Below the pieces are notes generated by a model. It was given only the letters and a program-made list of their open reading frames with translations, searched no databases and was not told the origin of the DNA. Below are positions 52,455-63,099 of a stretch of 64,000 bases of DNA, piece after piece. The position numbers were made by a program, and so were the translations under genes. Origin of the DNA: Kappaphycus alvarezii (lineage: Eukaryota; Rhodophyta; Florideophyceae; Gigartinales; Solieriaceae); assembly GCA_002205965.3 (NCBI GenBank), contig NADL03000118.1:186001-250000 (forward strand), written 5' to 3'. Each line of letters opens with the position of its first letter. The stretch's first letter is position 1.

Positions 52455-52910
52455 GGGAAGGGGGAAACGTTTGGGTGTTTTACTGTTGGAAGATATTTCC
52501 GACCTATCTCATGGTTTTCCAGACAACCGCAATCGACTCAAATGGGGGAATGTGGGGTGCTTTAATATTTGAAAGATATGGTCGGTTGTGGCCTCGAATA
52601 TCCTAAAGGGTGACTAGTATACCTCTTAATTTTGGGGGGAAAGCCTAGGTGGCTAAATATTTGGAACTTGGCGTCATTTCCCGAGGAGGAAAATGCTTTG
52701 GTGCTTTACAGTTGGAAGATATATTCGACTCTATCCCAAAGTATTCCAGATAACCACAATCGATTCAAAATGACATTCCGACACCGAAATTGGGGAGGAA
52801 CTGTGCTCTCTAAAGGGCCACCTTAAGACTAGCCATCAAGCAGGCCACATTGGTCATGGCGGCTGCTGTAGCGTGCGGTTGCATAAACCCCTCCAAACCT
52901 CTCCGTCGGT
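52455..52910 (+). repeat. MITE-1 / MITE-2 / MITE-1 cluster downstream of SUMO
   Basis: 52460-52535: GGGAAACGTTTGGGTGTTTT, CTGTTGGAAGATATTTCCGA, CAGACAACCGCAATCGACTC (MITE-1 start). 52535-52610: GGGTGCTTTAATATTTGAAA, GATATGGTCGGTTGTGGCC (MITE-2). 52660-52905: a near full-length MITE-1 ending GCGGTTGCATAAACCCC. Confidence 0.7.
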
Positions 52911-53754
52911 CTCATTTGCCCTAACAAATGGAAGCCGGTTGTTCCGTGAGAAATGAAGCAAAATTTATGTAAGCTTACACACTAAGAGATCAGCGACGTG
53001 CCCTGATCACTCTAGAGGACGGGCTGGAGATCAGATCATGTAATGAGATTTCACTGTAGTAATGTTTAGTACAAGGCCAGTGATACAGGTTTACCAAAAT
53101 TTCCCCTTAAAAGAAGCAGAATGACTGAAGCCTCACTTTGAGATATGATCTTTCTTTCAAAATATTAAGCTACCCTAGCTTTCACCCCCGAAAGGCGGGT
53201 GTAAGGGCTGAGTCCTACGAATGTACAATGCAACTAGGTTGGCCTATCGGGACCACGACCTTCTGAGCATTTCAGCTACTCGAAAGTACCTTTTAGCCTG
53301 AAGGGAACAGGATCGCCATTGTTCTTATCTCCACGCGTGGAGGGTATGTCCTTTGCGGTTAATAACCGCCACTGGCTCTAAATTAGTAAAGCACCAAAAG
53401 TCTCCCCCTTCGCAGGGTGCTCTTATTATGCATTTTCTTAGATTAACGAGGTGGCACGATGGGTCACTAGTCGAGACTTGGACGATACTCTGGGCGAGGG
53501 GCATTCTCCTTCAACGGCGGGCCGCGTTTACGATCACAAAGCCAGTTGCTTGTTGATTGGGCTACCAGCTATTTTTTGGTGGTGGAAATGGTCGGATATG
53601 TACGGTACATTCTACCACATGGTTTGAACGCAAGATCATAGGGCTCCTAACCTTCACAGGACTCGCAATTAACCCATCTTGTTTACCCACCCTTGATCGC
53701 CCGGTGATTCGGGAGAAGTGGAGATGGACAGCAAGTGGCCTGGGAAGACGTGGT
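52911..53754. other. no supported gene
   Basis: Short frames only. At 53598-53690 the third dispersed repeat appears (CCACATGGTTTGAACGCAAG, ATCATAGGGCTCCTAACCTT), also found at 63125-63200. Confidence 0.45.
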
Positions 53755-53930
53755 GGTATATCTTTACGAGTTGTACAGTATGGCACAGAAGCGTGCGGAG
53801 GGAATTCAGAAGTTAACTACGAAGGCAGGCGGCGGGTGGAAACCTGCCGTGCCTGCATCACTTGGAGACTAAACGCAAAACGGAAAAACGGGTAACGAAG
53901 TCGCGAAGCTCCTGTTGATGCGAAGACAGC
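53755..53930 (-). mobile_element. RLE LINE 3' end fragment
   Basis: The plus strand shows the inverse of the LINE end: TGGTGGTATATCTTTACGAG, TTGTACAGTATGGCACAGAA, GCGTGCGGAGGG, then CATCACTTGGAGACTAAACG. On the minus strand this is a few C-terminal codons, the 3' UTR and a short ACC tail. About 175 bp long. Confidence 0.7.
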
Positions 53931-55135
53931 GTGATCAGATTCTGTCGCTGAAAAGGCGGTTTAATTTGTTCAACAGTTCGGTACAGTACCAGTTTGTTTC
54001 TGGGGAATTTTATATAGGAGGGAAGATTAATTTCTGAATAAAGGGAGTTTTCTGATCATTACCCGATAAGAGCATACGTTTGGGTATGATACGAGCTTTA
54101 GGGAATGTGAGGCAAAACAGTGCCGGTTCCGGCGATGAAATCGCAGAGCTTAAATTCTTGATAAATATTGCGAAGGCTGGTACCTGGGGTGGCCGGATTT
54201 CTCGGACAAGAAAGCAACAATTGTTGAACAGTTTGAGCACATATGAGCACGGCTGTCCTAAAGCATTTTACTCGCTCAGAAGTCCTATTTTGTGCCTTTT
54301 TCGAGCTACTCATCTTTAATTTTTCAATCGTCAAACATGTACAAAAAAGGGCATTACTGGTTGTCATTCAGGGTCCAGTAAATGATTAAAAGCAAAAGAC
54401 CTTTCAAAATTTGCTTGAGAAGCGTTGACTGGTACTGGGCACTCTACTTAATTTATTTGTCCGGTTAAATTTAGAAGAAAAGTTTGAGAAATTTTATGTA
54501 TGAAAAGGAGGATAGTGTTTCTGAGTGATGCCAGTTGCTCTCTAAGGGACAGAGCTGACTGCAGAAGAAGAAGAAGAAGAAGACTTTACCAAGCAGGAAA
54601 GGGGGGGCTAGCGGTCCTCAAAAGGGGAAAAATCTGCAGAAATATTTCGAAGAAAAGCTACAATGCATTATTGGAGTACTGCTGAATAGGGGGAAATTGT
54701 TAAGAGAAGGTGGCAGTTAAACACAAGTTTCTCAACGGCAGCGAACGCTACCGGATGGCATCCTCTGAGCGTTGAGAGGGATACGAGAGCTAGCCTGCTT
54801 TTCCTTACTTTCATTATGAAAACAACGGCATTTAATTTTGCGCAACCCGATAGAAATTCGAGATTTTGCAATATGTGTGCCGTTTCATAGCAGAATTGTT
54901 AATACGGAGTTAACAATTGGAAAATGTGTAATGACTGCGACGACGGTGCTTTCGCCCTCATCTTCCCTCTTCTCCTGGTTTTTTCTCTTTTTCTTCTTTG
55001 ATTCTCCCGATCTTCGCCAGATTCGTTTTTCCACAGCGCTATCTTATTGGCTACTTCTTGATTTTAAGTCTATCGTGATCTTTTTATTGGCTATTTCCTT
55101 TCCCGTGATCTCCCGACCCCACAGTTTCTGCCACC
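53931..55135. other. upstream of the 55-59 kb LINE, no gene seen
   Basis: Short frames only. The last few hundred bases before 55136 are pyrimidine-rich and may be LINE 5' UTR. No copy of that region occurs elsewhere in the window to confirm it. AAG trinucleotide repeats lie at 54565-54585. Confidence 0.4.
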
Positions 55136-56279
55136 ATGCCTTCCCGACCTTCTTCTGGGCATTCCGACACCGTTGTTTCCCTAACCCATGCGTCGATGGA
55201 CTATCTGGTCAAATGCGTCTCCATCTTTGATGGAGTCGTCAATCTCTCCGACCCTGCAGCCACAGCTGCATTCTGTTCTGCCGTTCAGAACTCCCCCGTG
55301 GCGACCGCTCTGGCCCCTTCTCTGCAAAACAACCCTCAGTTTCGTTCCGTCCTGCAGATCTTGACCTCTCTTGCGGCCCTTCCTCGCCGACTTCTCCAGC
55401 CACTGAACGGACAATCTCCCAATCCTGCTCCTCAGCCTCCCGCACAATCCTACGTACGCGCGGCGGCCATGCCCCCAACAGCCCCAAAACCCCTCCGCCG
55501 TCTCCTTTCCTGGCCGCCAAGGCCTCACCCATCAGGGTGACCTTTCAGCTGTTCGCATCTCCACCAAGTTTGCGGGCCGCGTCCGCCGAGCTATCGAGGC
55601 TTTTTGGCGGCAACACCAAGCGAGTTGTCGTCGTCACGTCTCCTCCGGACTTTCCTGTACATGATCCTCCGCTTTCCGCCGAGCCATCACACAAGGTGGT
55701 TTTCCGGGCTCCTGTTCCATTATTCGCTCCTCTTCCCCTCATATCTTCATGGTGTGCGCTGCCGAGCGGGATTTGGCGTCTTTGCCTCCCGCCTATACCG
55801 CCTTCCGAAACTTGGCGAAGACATCGGACAACTACGACCCTCCCGAACTCGTGTTTTCCGAAATCATGGACATCTCTTCAGACCTGTCTCCTGCCCAGCT
55901 CCGCGGCGTCCTTCCTGGCCTTCGACAAGAAATCGAACGCCTGGAATCTCCGTCCTGCTTGTGGTATCCGGCTCCTGCTTTTGCCCAATCCCTCCGCGAA
56001 ATGGAGTCCGCAGCTTACCAGACTCTTTCTGCCGATCCCACCTTTGCCCGGGACATGCCTCCCCTCGCACCCCCTTCGGCTCCCGCTGTCCACTCTAAGC
56101 GCCGTCGCGCCCGTCCAGATGTGACCGATACGGATGGTTTTACCCTGGTTGCACGTCGCGGCCCTGGGCCCGCGACCTCTTCTGCTCCTAGCTCCCCCGT
56201 TCCCCCGCAGGTTGATGGTCGGTTCTCTGTCCTCGAATACGTCCCAGTTCCGGAATCAATGACCGATAATGACCAGTAG
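55136..56279 (+). pseudogene. RLE LINE ORF1 (frameshifted)
   Basis: The ATG at 55136 lies in CTGCCACCATGCC, a good eukaryotic start context. The first frame (MPSRPSSGHSDTVVSLTHAS) runs to 55540. The middle frame starts around 55510 (RVTFQLFASPPSL, RAASAELSRLFGG). The last frame runs from about 55749 to a stop at 56279 (PPELVFSEIMDISSDLSPAQ, TDTDGFTLVARRGPGP, FSVLEYVPVPE). Pro/Ser/Ala-rich with no recognised domain. Presumed RNA-binding ORF1 of the LINE by position. The middle frame choice is uncertain. Confidence 0.55.
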
Positions 56280-59099
56280 GATTGCTTCTGTCCCTCCTAC
56301 TGCCCTTACTTTCCCTGCTCTTTTCAGGGCTTCGATACCCGTTCTTCCGTACATCCCTCGCCCAGTTCAAGCAGCGGCCTACGACCTCTATTTTGCCTCC
56401 TTGAGCCGTGTCATCGCTGCTCCGTCTGATGCACATCGTCATCGTGCCCTTCTCGAACTTGTCGCCCTCCCCAAACTCGTATTTCGACGCAATCATCCTC
56501 GCTTCCATCGCTCGAGCCGCTCTGAAATCTGCTCCAATCTTGCCGACCGCATTCGTCTCGCATCTTCCGGTCTTTTCGATGACCTCTTCATTGAAGCCCT
56601 CTCCCTTTTCGGGGCCTCCCACCCCCTGCTACCCATGCCGACGCCTCTCATTCCCCATCTACCCTCCAGCGCAGCCGCCGCTTACTGCACCGTGGCAGTC
56701 CTTCCCGCGCCACAGCAGCCTTACTGCACGATACCCCACCTGTTGTGCCCTCGGAAGACATCTCCGCAGACTCAAATCCCTTCACCCCACGCCCACGTCC
56801 CCCGTTCAGCCCCTCCCTAACTCTCGTCTTCCCCCTGCCGTCAAGTTTTCCGTTTCGGATGTTCGTAGAGCCATCCATAGCCTCGACCCGTCCACCGCCC
56901 CTGGATCTGATGGCCTTTCCCCTCTCTCCTGTGTATGTTGCTTCGACCTGCGGGGGGAGTGCATCCCGCCCGCGACTGTCTTTATGTGCTGACCAAGTTT
57001 GTTAACATGTGTTCCAACGGCGAACTACCGGACTCGTGCAGGGCCTACTTCTGTGGGGGCCGGCTCACAGCCCTCCACAAGCCCAACGGTGGACTTCGCC
57101 CTATAGCTGTTGGTCTCCTCCTCCGCCGACTTATTGCCCGCCTCCTCGCTCACAAGGCTTGCTCGACTGCAGCTTCCTATCTCTTGCCTCATCAACTCGG
57201 CGTGGGCGTTAAAAGCGGGGCTGAGGCCATTGTTCATGCCGTCCGTCGCCTGACGCAAAACACCAAGTTCCAGGACCACGTATTGATCCAAGTCGATGCC
57301 CACAATGCTTTCAACAGCATTTGTCGACAACGCATTCTTGATGCCGTTCTGGACTTTGCACCTGGCATCGCGCGATGGGTTCACTACTGTTATGGGGATA
57401 CCTCTTTTCTCTCATTCGGTTCATTCTCCATACTAAGCGCCGATGGCACTCAACAGGGGGATCCTTTGGGGGCTCTGCTTTTCGCTCTCGCTCTCCATCC
57501 TCTCGTTCTCAAGTTCCAGGAGCGATTCCGGCCCCCGCTCAACGCTTGGTATGCAGACGATGGGAACTTGGTCGTTCCCCGCTCGCAGGCCCTCGAGGCT
57601 TTGCAATTCTTCCAGAGTCAGGGACCAGCCATCGGGTTCGCACTGAATATGACCAAAACTCACGTATACGGCCTCTCCTATAATCCCTCTCCCTCACTCT
57701 TCCCTGCCCCTTCTCCACGCCCGATGGCTTTACCGTTCTCGGCTCTCCCATTGGTTCCGATACCTTCGTCAGCGCCGCATTTCACACCCGTCAAGCTGAG
57801 TAGATCGCATCTTTTCCTGTCTTCAGTCCTTCGATGACGCCCAGATGGCCTACCACTTGCACCGTTTCTGTGCGAGCGCCTGTAAGGTTGTTTATCTGCT
57901 GCGGACTCTCTCCCCCCACCAATCTACGGCTTTGGCCGTCAGCTTCGACCGGAAGCAGCGGGAGGCTTTCGCACAGATTCATGGTCCTTGCACCGACTCC
58001 GAATGGGAGCAAGCCTGCCTTCCTATTTCCTACGGGGCCTCGGCATTCTTCTCGCTTCGTCAATCCCTGAGTCCGCTTATGCGGCTTCGATGATTGATGT
58101 TTTCCGCCGTTTCTCAGATCTGCTCTCCTTCTCGGGAGACCTACACCTGGAGGAAGTGCCTCGGGCCGCGATTTCTTTATTATCTACCCGTTATCCAGAT
58201 CTTTCGGCTTCCCTGTCGCCCACTTCCCTGTTTCAGAGGTGTCAAACGCCGGTCCCCGACGAACGGCTCCAGTCTGCTATCTCGTCTGAGCTTCACAGTT
58301 CGACGTTTGATCGGATCTTCCGATCATCCTCTGACCGCGACAGATCTCGCCTCCTATCTGTCCGTGAGTCGTCCGCCTGTTCAGCTTTCTCTACTTTACC
58401 GCACCCTCACCGCGGCACCTATCTGTCCTCGCAAGCTTGGATAGTCGCTGTATCTCTACGCCTCGGCCGCGCGATTTTCTCTGGTCATGATCGATGTCCG
58501 GTATGTGCTCGCCGTTCCAACGACATCGCCCCGTGCTCGATCCCCTGGGCAAACATGCCCTCACCTGTAAGTACAACGATGGGCAGACTCGTCGCCACAA
58601 TGTCTTGCGTAACGCTCTCCATCGCTACTGTAAGGAGCTTGGAATTTCTGCCTCTCTTGAACATCTGCTTCCTCCCCTTCCCCCTTCGTCCTCTTCCTCG
58701 TCCGCCCTTCGCATAGATCTTTATATCCCTGCTGCATATGGCCTCGACCCGAAGGATATTGCTTTGGATGTCACAGTGGCCCATCCACAGGTCACTTCTC
58801 GCGTTTCCCAGTGTGCCCTATCTGGCGGCGCAGCTGCCTCAATGGCTGAACGTGCGAAACACACGCACTACGGTCTAGTCTGCCACACGAACGATATACG
58901 GCTTCTTCCTGTTGGTATTGATGTGTTCGGTGCCCTTGGGGCCGACGGTGCGACTTTCTTCCGGCGCCTTTCTACGTTCGCTGCTGCCCGTCGAGGCACC
59001 ACTCCCCAATGGGAGCTGCACCTCCTAATCACGCGCTTTGTGTTCTGCTTGCATGGGTTACAAGCTCGTCAAGTTCTTACCAGATGCATTTCCGATTAG
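56269..59099 (+). pseudogene. RLE LINE ORF2: reverse transcriptase plus restriction-like endonuclease (frameshifted)
   Basis: Start ATG 56269 overlaps the ORF1 end by 11 bases. The N-terminal ~180 residues are of unknown function. After frameshifts near 56820 and 56930, RT reads LHKPNGGLRPIAVGLLLRRL, PHQLGVGVKSGAEAIVHAVR, VDAHNAFNSICRQRILDAV, GTQQGDPLGALLFALAL and NAWYADDGNLVVPRS. The connector includes FCASACKVVYLL and HLEEVPRAAISLLSTRY. The zinc motif begins RCPVCARRSNDI; then, in the last frame (58494-59099), GKHALTCKYNDGQTRRHNVL, LRIDLYIPAAYGLDPKDIAL and DVTVAHP form the nuclease core. Stop at 59099. Five frame changes, so inactive. Confidence 0.8.
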
Positions 59100-59165
59100 T
59101 TTCTCTCTCATCCCCCTATGCATGTTAATTTCTCTGTAATCCCCCTCAGCATGTTCTCCCACATG

Positions 59166-61764
59166 CTCTTTCCACATCCCGTAAAGATTACACACACATG
59201 ACTGTATGCCACCTTCTACTCAAATATAATGAAAGATGGTTACATATTATACACATTAAAATAAATTTTAACAAAATTTCCACCACTTTACAGTCTTGTT
59301 GCAGATATACTTCCCGGGAACTTTTGTACAGTACCCCGCTTTTGTGCAGCAGTTATTTCAGTCGAAAATCCAAATGTGTACACAACAGAAAACAAGTACT
59401 GTAAGCGTGACTCTGTCTTTTCAAACTCTATCGTAATTTACGATAAATTACTGCAATTATTGAGAAAAATAACAAAGTTTATCGCTAATTACGATTCAAA
59501 TTGAATCATGTCGTGACCCAAATATATAATCATCAATGTACTGTAAAGTATTGTACGAAACAGTAGATCAGAACTGCTGTACATGTGCGGAGAAAAGTCG
59601 ATACAATTCGGCACTTTACTGCAGTTTTCCGTAAGTATTGCACGAGGCCGATGTCGACCATCTGTTTAGTTTCTAGCTATATATTGCACTTCTCCAGACG
59701 GGGTCAAATTTGGACAATCAACACTGTCGATTTATACAGTACCAAAATACAATATACTTTTTGTTCCACCGTTGTCGTGTTGTGCTACCTGAATTTTCCT
59801 TTATTTTTAGCGTATTTACCCCAGAATGTGGCCCAGTTTTTATGAATTTTCAGGATCGAACTGGGTGTGGCGTCTAGCGCTCCGCGCCCCCACTAGTCCG
59901 TCCACACTTCAGGAGCAATCTGGTGTAACGGCGTGGAGGTGGTTGGGGAGCATGTTATAAGTAAGAAGTAAACCTACCATGTGGTCGTCATCGTCCGCCG
60001 AAGTGTTCCGCTCAGCCCTTCTCAACAACACCATTCCTGCACTACATTACTCTTCACCAGTAATCTATTCGCTACTGCGAGGACCTTGACCACGACAGAT
60101 TGTACCCTAGTGTGGTCCTTGCTAGCCTAGAAGGAGTTTTCATCCACAAATACTGAGCCTCCTAAAAGTAATAAGAAAATAGCCTCATGACCTCAAAATC
60201 AACTCAGATAACAATCCCTTTTGTTTGTACGCAATCGGACCAATTTCTTTGGAAGGACAGATAACATCCGTCTAATAAACGATTTCATTTTTGTCGATCA
60301 AAAAAGTTAAACATCAACAAGGAATTCCTTTTTGGATATCTAAACGATATGATTTTAAGATTCAAAAACGTTCTCCCAAACATTGACAACCGCACAAAAA
60401 ACAAACAAAAACCTTATTGCTTCCCTTCACTCATTCATCACTCCTCTATACATAGTAAGTACCTGTGGCGCCTTCAGTAACCCCATGCAAGCTATATTTT
60501 CGCGATTTACTTCGAAGTCTGCAATGTTTTTTTGAGAATTTCCAAGGACCATTATTGCAGATGTTTTATGTTCGTACAGGGGGAATTTTTTGGTTATTTT
60601 AATGCATGGAAGATGTGGTCGGTTATATCCACGCGGCTAATGCGTTATGTGGAATAAGTCGTCGCTGATGGGTAACAATACAGTCATCTAGACTTTTCAT
60701 GAACCTATTTGTTGCACTGCAGCATTGAAGCGGAAAATATTGTCCGGATTATCATATTATACTGCCGCCCCGGGTGCATGAAATATAACACCAGCATTGA
60801 GGCTTACTGTCGTTTAATAAGATCTATTGTCGCCTTCCGGCAAGCAAATGTTTAGCTGTCTCACCATTTTTACTGCTTATTGTGGTCGAGTGTGCACAAC
60901 TTAGCTGCAAAGTTACGGACTCAAGTTGCATCATCCTGAACATCCTGAATATCAAGGACAACTAACCTAAATTTTCAGGTTAGCAACTTCTACATAATTT
61001 TTTGATCTGACAATTCAAGGCTCTCAAGGGCCGCCAGGAACGCCCTCACGTGGCACCATGAAACCATAGTATGCGCCCATGCGCATATGCACGATACTGT
61101 TTCTACAGATCAGTATAGATTAGCCTTAGCTTTTCTTATCCATCCGATACCCAAGTATCTATGATGGGACTTTCTTACTGGCCGAACGGGAGATTCTGCG
61201 AATCACCCCTCGGACCAGCCCGAGCTCCGGGAGCTCAAGCCCCTGGGGCCAGATCCTCGGGGAATAAACTTCCAACTGCCGGTTGCAGTTGGGGGACCGC
61301 TAGAGCGCCATCGCTCTAGCGTGCTACCCGTTCTTGGCTTTTGTCTTCCATCTCCACGATATTCTATCCTGAATTTACCTTTCTCTACCTTATCCTGAAT
61401 CCTTTTACTGCGATTACGTAATCTATTCCTCTTTCCATCGATACCTCTCCCGAGACAAGCCAACACTTATTTATCTGCTTAGCAGTTCCGGAAAGATCTT
61501 GAGCCTTTTCAATTGCTTCCGTTCATCCTTTTTTTTGTCCCATATTCTCAGTCTGGCTTGCAGATTCGTTGAAATGACCCATTAGAATTCCACCGCGTTT
61601 AAATATCTAATCAATAGTTGGACAAAAAAGAGCGAAAATCTTTTTCAGAGGGCAAGATACCTATTTATTCAAAAAAAAGTCGATATTTACGTCGCTATAG
61701 TTCTTTGAATTATGTATACAACAAATGTAGGGCGTAATTTTATGCTACCGGTCTTGAACGCTCC
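59166..61764. other. no supported gene; MITE-2 fragment at 60580-60660
   Basis: Frequent TACAGTA/TACTGTA heptamers. At 60580-60660 there is TTATTTTAATGCATGGAAGA, TGTGGTCGGTTATATCCACG, a MITE-2 core. An 87-residue minus frame at 61203-61466 is Arg/Gly/Ser-rich and unconvincing. Confidence 0.45.
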
Positions 61765-62115
61765 TTGGGAGTAAAATACCTAAAATTCACTTTTGTTTTT
61801 CTTGTTTCGATGTTTATCGCACGGCTGCAAGATATGAAACTTGTTAGCAGGTGTAACCACTGCCAGACTGTTGTTCTATTTGCATTCATGAAAATCCATC
61901 TTATTCCATTTCGAGACGAATGTACATCAAGAGTCAGAATTATATTTTCGTCCAATAAAGTTTACAGAATGCAATTATTAACTCCTTTGATTGCAGTATT
62001 GATTATACATGTTTCTATGGAAACATATCTCTTTAGCAGCCAAAGAAGAGGAAAACAATCCTTAGAAGGAAAACAGAAGGCAAAACCATTACCAGGTTTC
62101 CTGAAAAGCCCTTAA
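61765..62115 (+). CDS. hypothetical 116-residue open frame with hydrophobic stretches
   Basis: MGVKYLKFTFVFLVSMFIAR at the start resembles a signal peptide or membrane anchor. A second hydrophobic stretch is LLTPLIAVLIIHVSM. The C-terminus is basic (SQRRGKQSLEGKQKAKPLPG). No domain recognised, and the opposite strand is open too. Possibly chance. Confidence 0.25.
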   Translation: MGVKYLKFTFVFLVSMFIARLQDMKLVSRCNHCQTVVLFAFMKIHLIPFRDECTSRVRIIFSSNKVYRMQLLTPLIAVLIIHVSMETYLFSSQRRGKQSLEGKQKAKPLPGFLKSP

Positions 62116-62417
62116 ACAAGATCAAATCAGCGCCCATAGATTTTGTTTTCTTTCAAGATGAAGCAAGTATCAATCTGCAAACAACCGGCAGTCAGACAAA
62201 CAGCAGCTTTAAGTGTTTCCATACCAAATTTCTGCTACACTTACACCTTTTATCCTCCTGTGTGACTCTATTACACACTAAATTAGTAACTTGTTAATCG
62301 CGCCCTATGCGCCGTCAATCGTTGTTTCGTCTACGTGTTAAATATAGCTGGGACTAGCAAATGTACTGAAATTTTTCCTTTCGACCTGCAAAAGTGTACC
62401 AATAATTCTATTGACAT

Positions 62418-62845
62418 GTGCTTTATTCTCTCTTATTCTCTGTATTTATTTCTGATATCTTTTGCTCGCTTTTGGTGACGTTATCGAAAGTAGCTAAGTA
62501 TGTTCTGACAAGTAATAGCTTTTCAGAACCCAGGAACGACTATTGGCAGCAATCCTTTCCATCATATATCTTAGTGAGTCGATTCGCACAGAGCAGAAGG
62601 CGCTGGTCAGATATCTGCTTCTCATCTGCAGAAAACTGAAATATTCTTCCCACTTAGCTCTTCCTTCTGGAACTACTCTCAAATTTTCTTTAACTTCCTT
62701 CCCCAAGCATTGCTTCATATCTACGAGGACAATATTGCTGGCAGGGAATATTTCCACTATCGCTGTGATAGAAAGCTTCTTTCTAGCCTTAATAGTCGTC
62801 TTCCTGTTTTTTGTAATAATGAAAGCGCGTTGTCAAAGCCATTGA
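62418..62845 (+). CDS. hypothetical hydrophobic frame(s)
   Basis: 62418-62639 and 62543-62845 overlap in different frames. The second ends with a strong hydrophobic segment IAVIESFFLALIVVFLFFVI followed by MKARCQSH, which would be a single C-terminal membrane span. No family recognised. Could be an exon of an unseen gene. Confidence 0.2.
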
Positions 62846-63099
62846 GTATAACTTATTTTGTTGCCATTGCCTTTGGCTTAGTTCCACTCCGCATCCTCAT
62901 AAATTTAGGTATCGTTCAATGGGCCTGTGCATATTTAGTGTTTGTACCGGCGCATCGAGGGGTACTCACTGGTTTATTTCAAAAGCACGACAATGGGAAC
63001 GTGTTATAAGAAAGGCGGAGGTCTTGCTTGAGCAGTCTCTGTTTGGCGAGGACATATTTTTTTGCCCGGAAATTTTACTGGCGTCAGAATTTTCCGGTT

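Larger units (their letters stand above)
55136..59165 (+). mobile_element. RLE-type LINE, most complete copy (two ORFs)
   Basis: GC-rich block with ORF1 (55136-56279), ORF2 (56269-59099) and about 65 bp of 3' sequence. ORF2 has RT with YADD, a connector, a Cys/His zinc motif and a C-terminal PD-(D/E)XK-like endonuclease. This order is that of RLE LINEs (the R2/R4/NeSL/Hero group), which nick target DNA with that nuclease and prime on it. The 3' end differs from the (ACC)n-tailed copies, so at least two LINE subfamilies are present. No target duplication was identified. Confidence 0.8.

Noticed and set aside
55181..55528. Minus-strand frames over the LINE ORF1
   Set aside because: GC-rich antisense shadows. 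The plus strand has the start context and the ORF1-ORF2 organisation.
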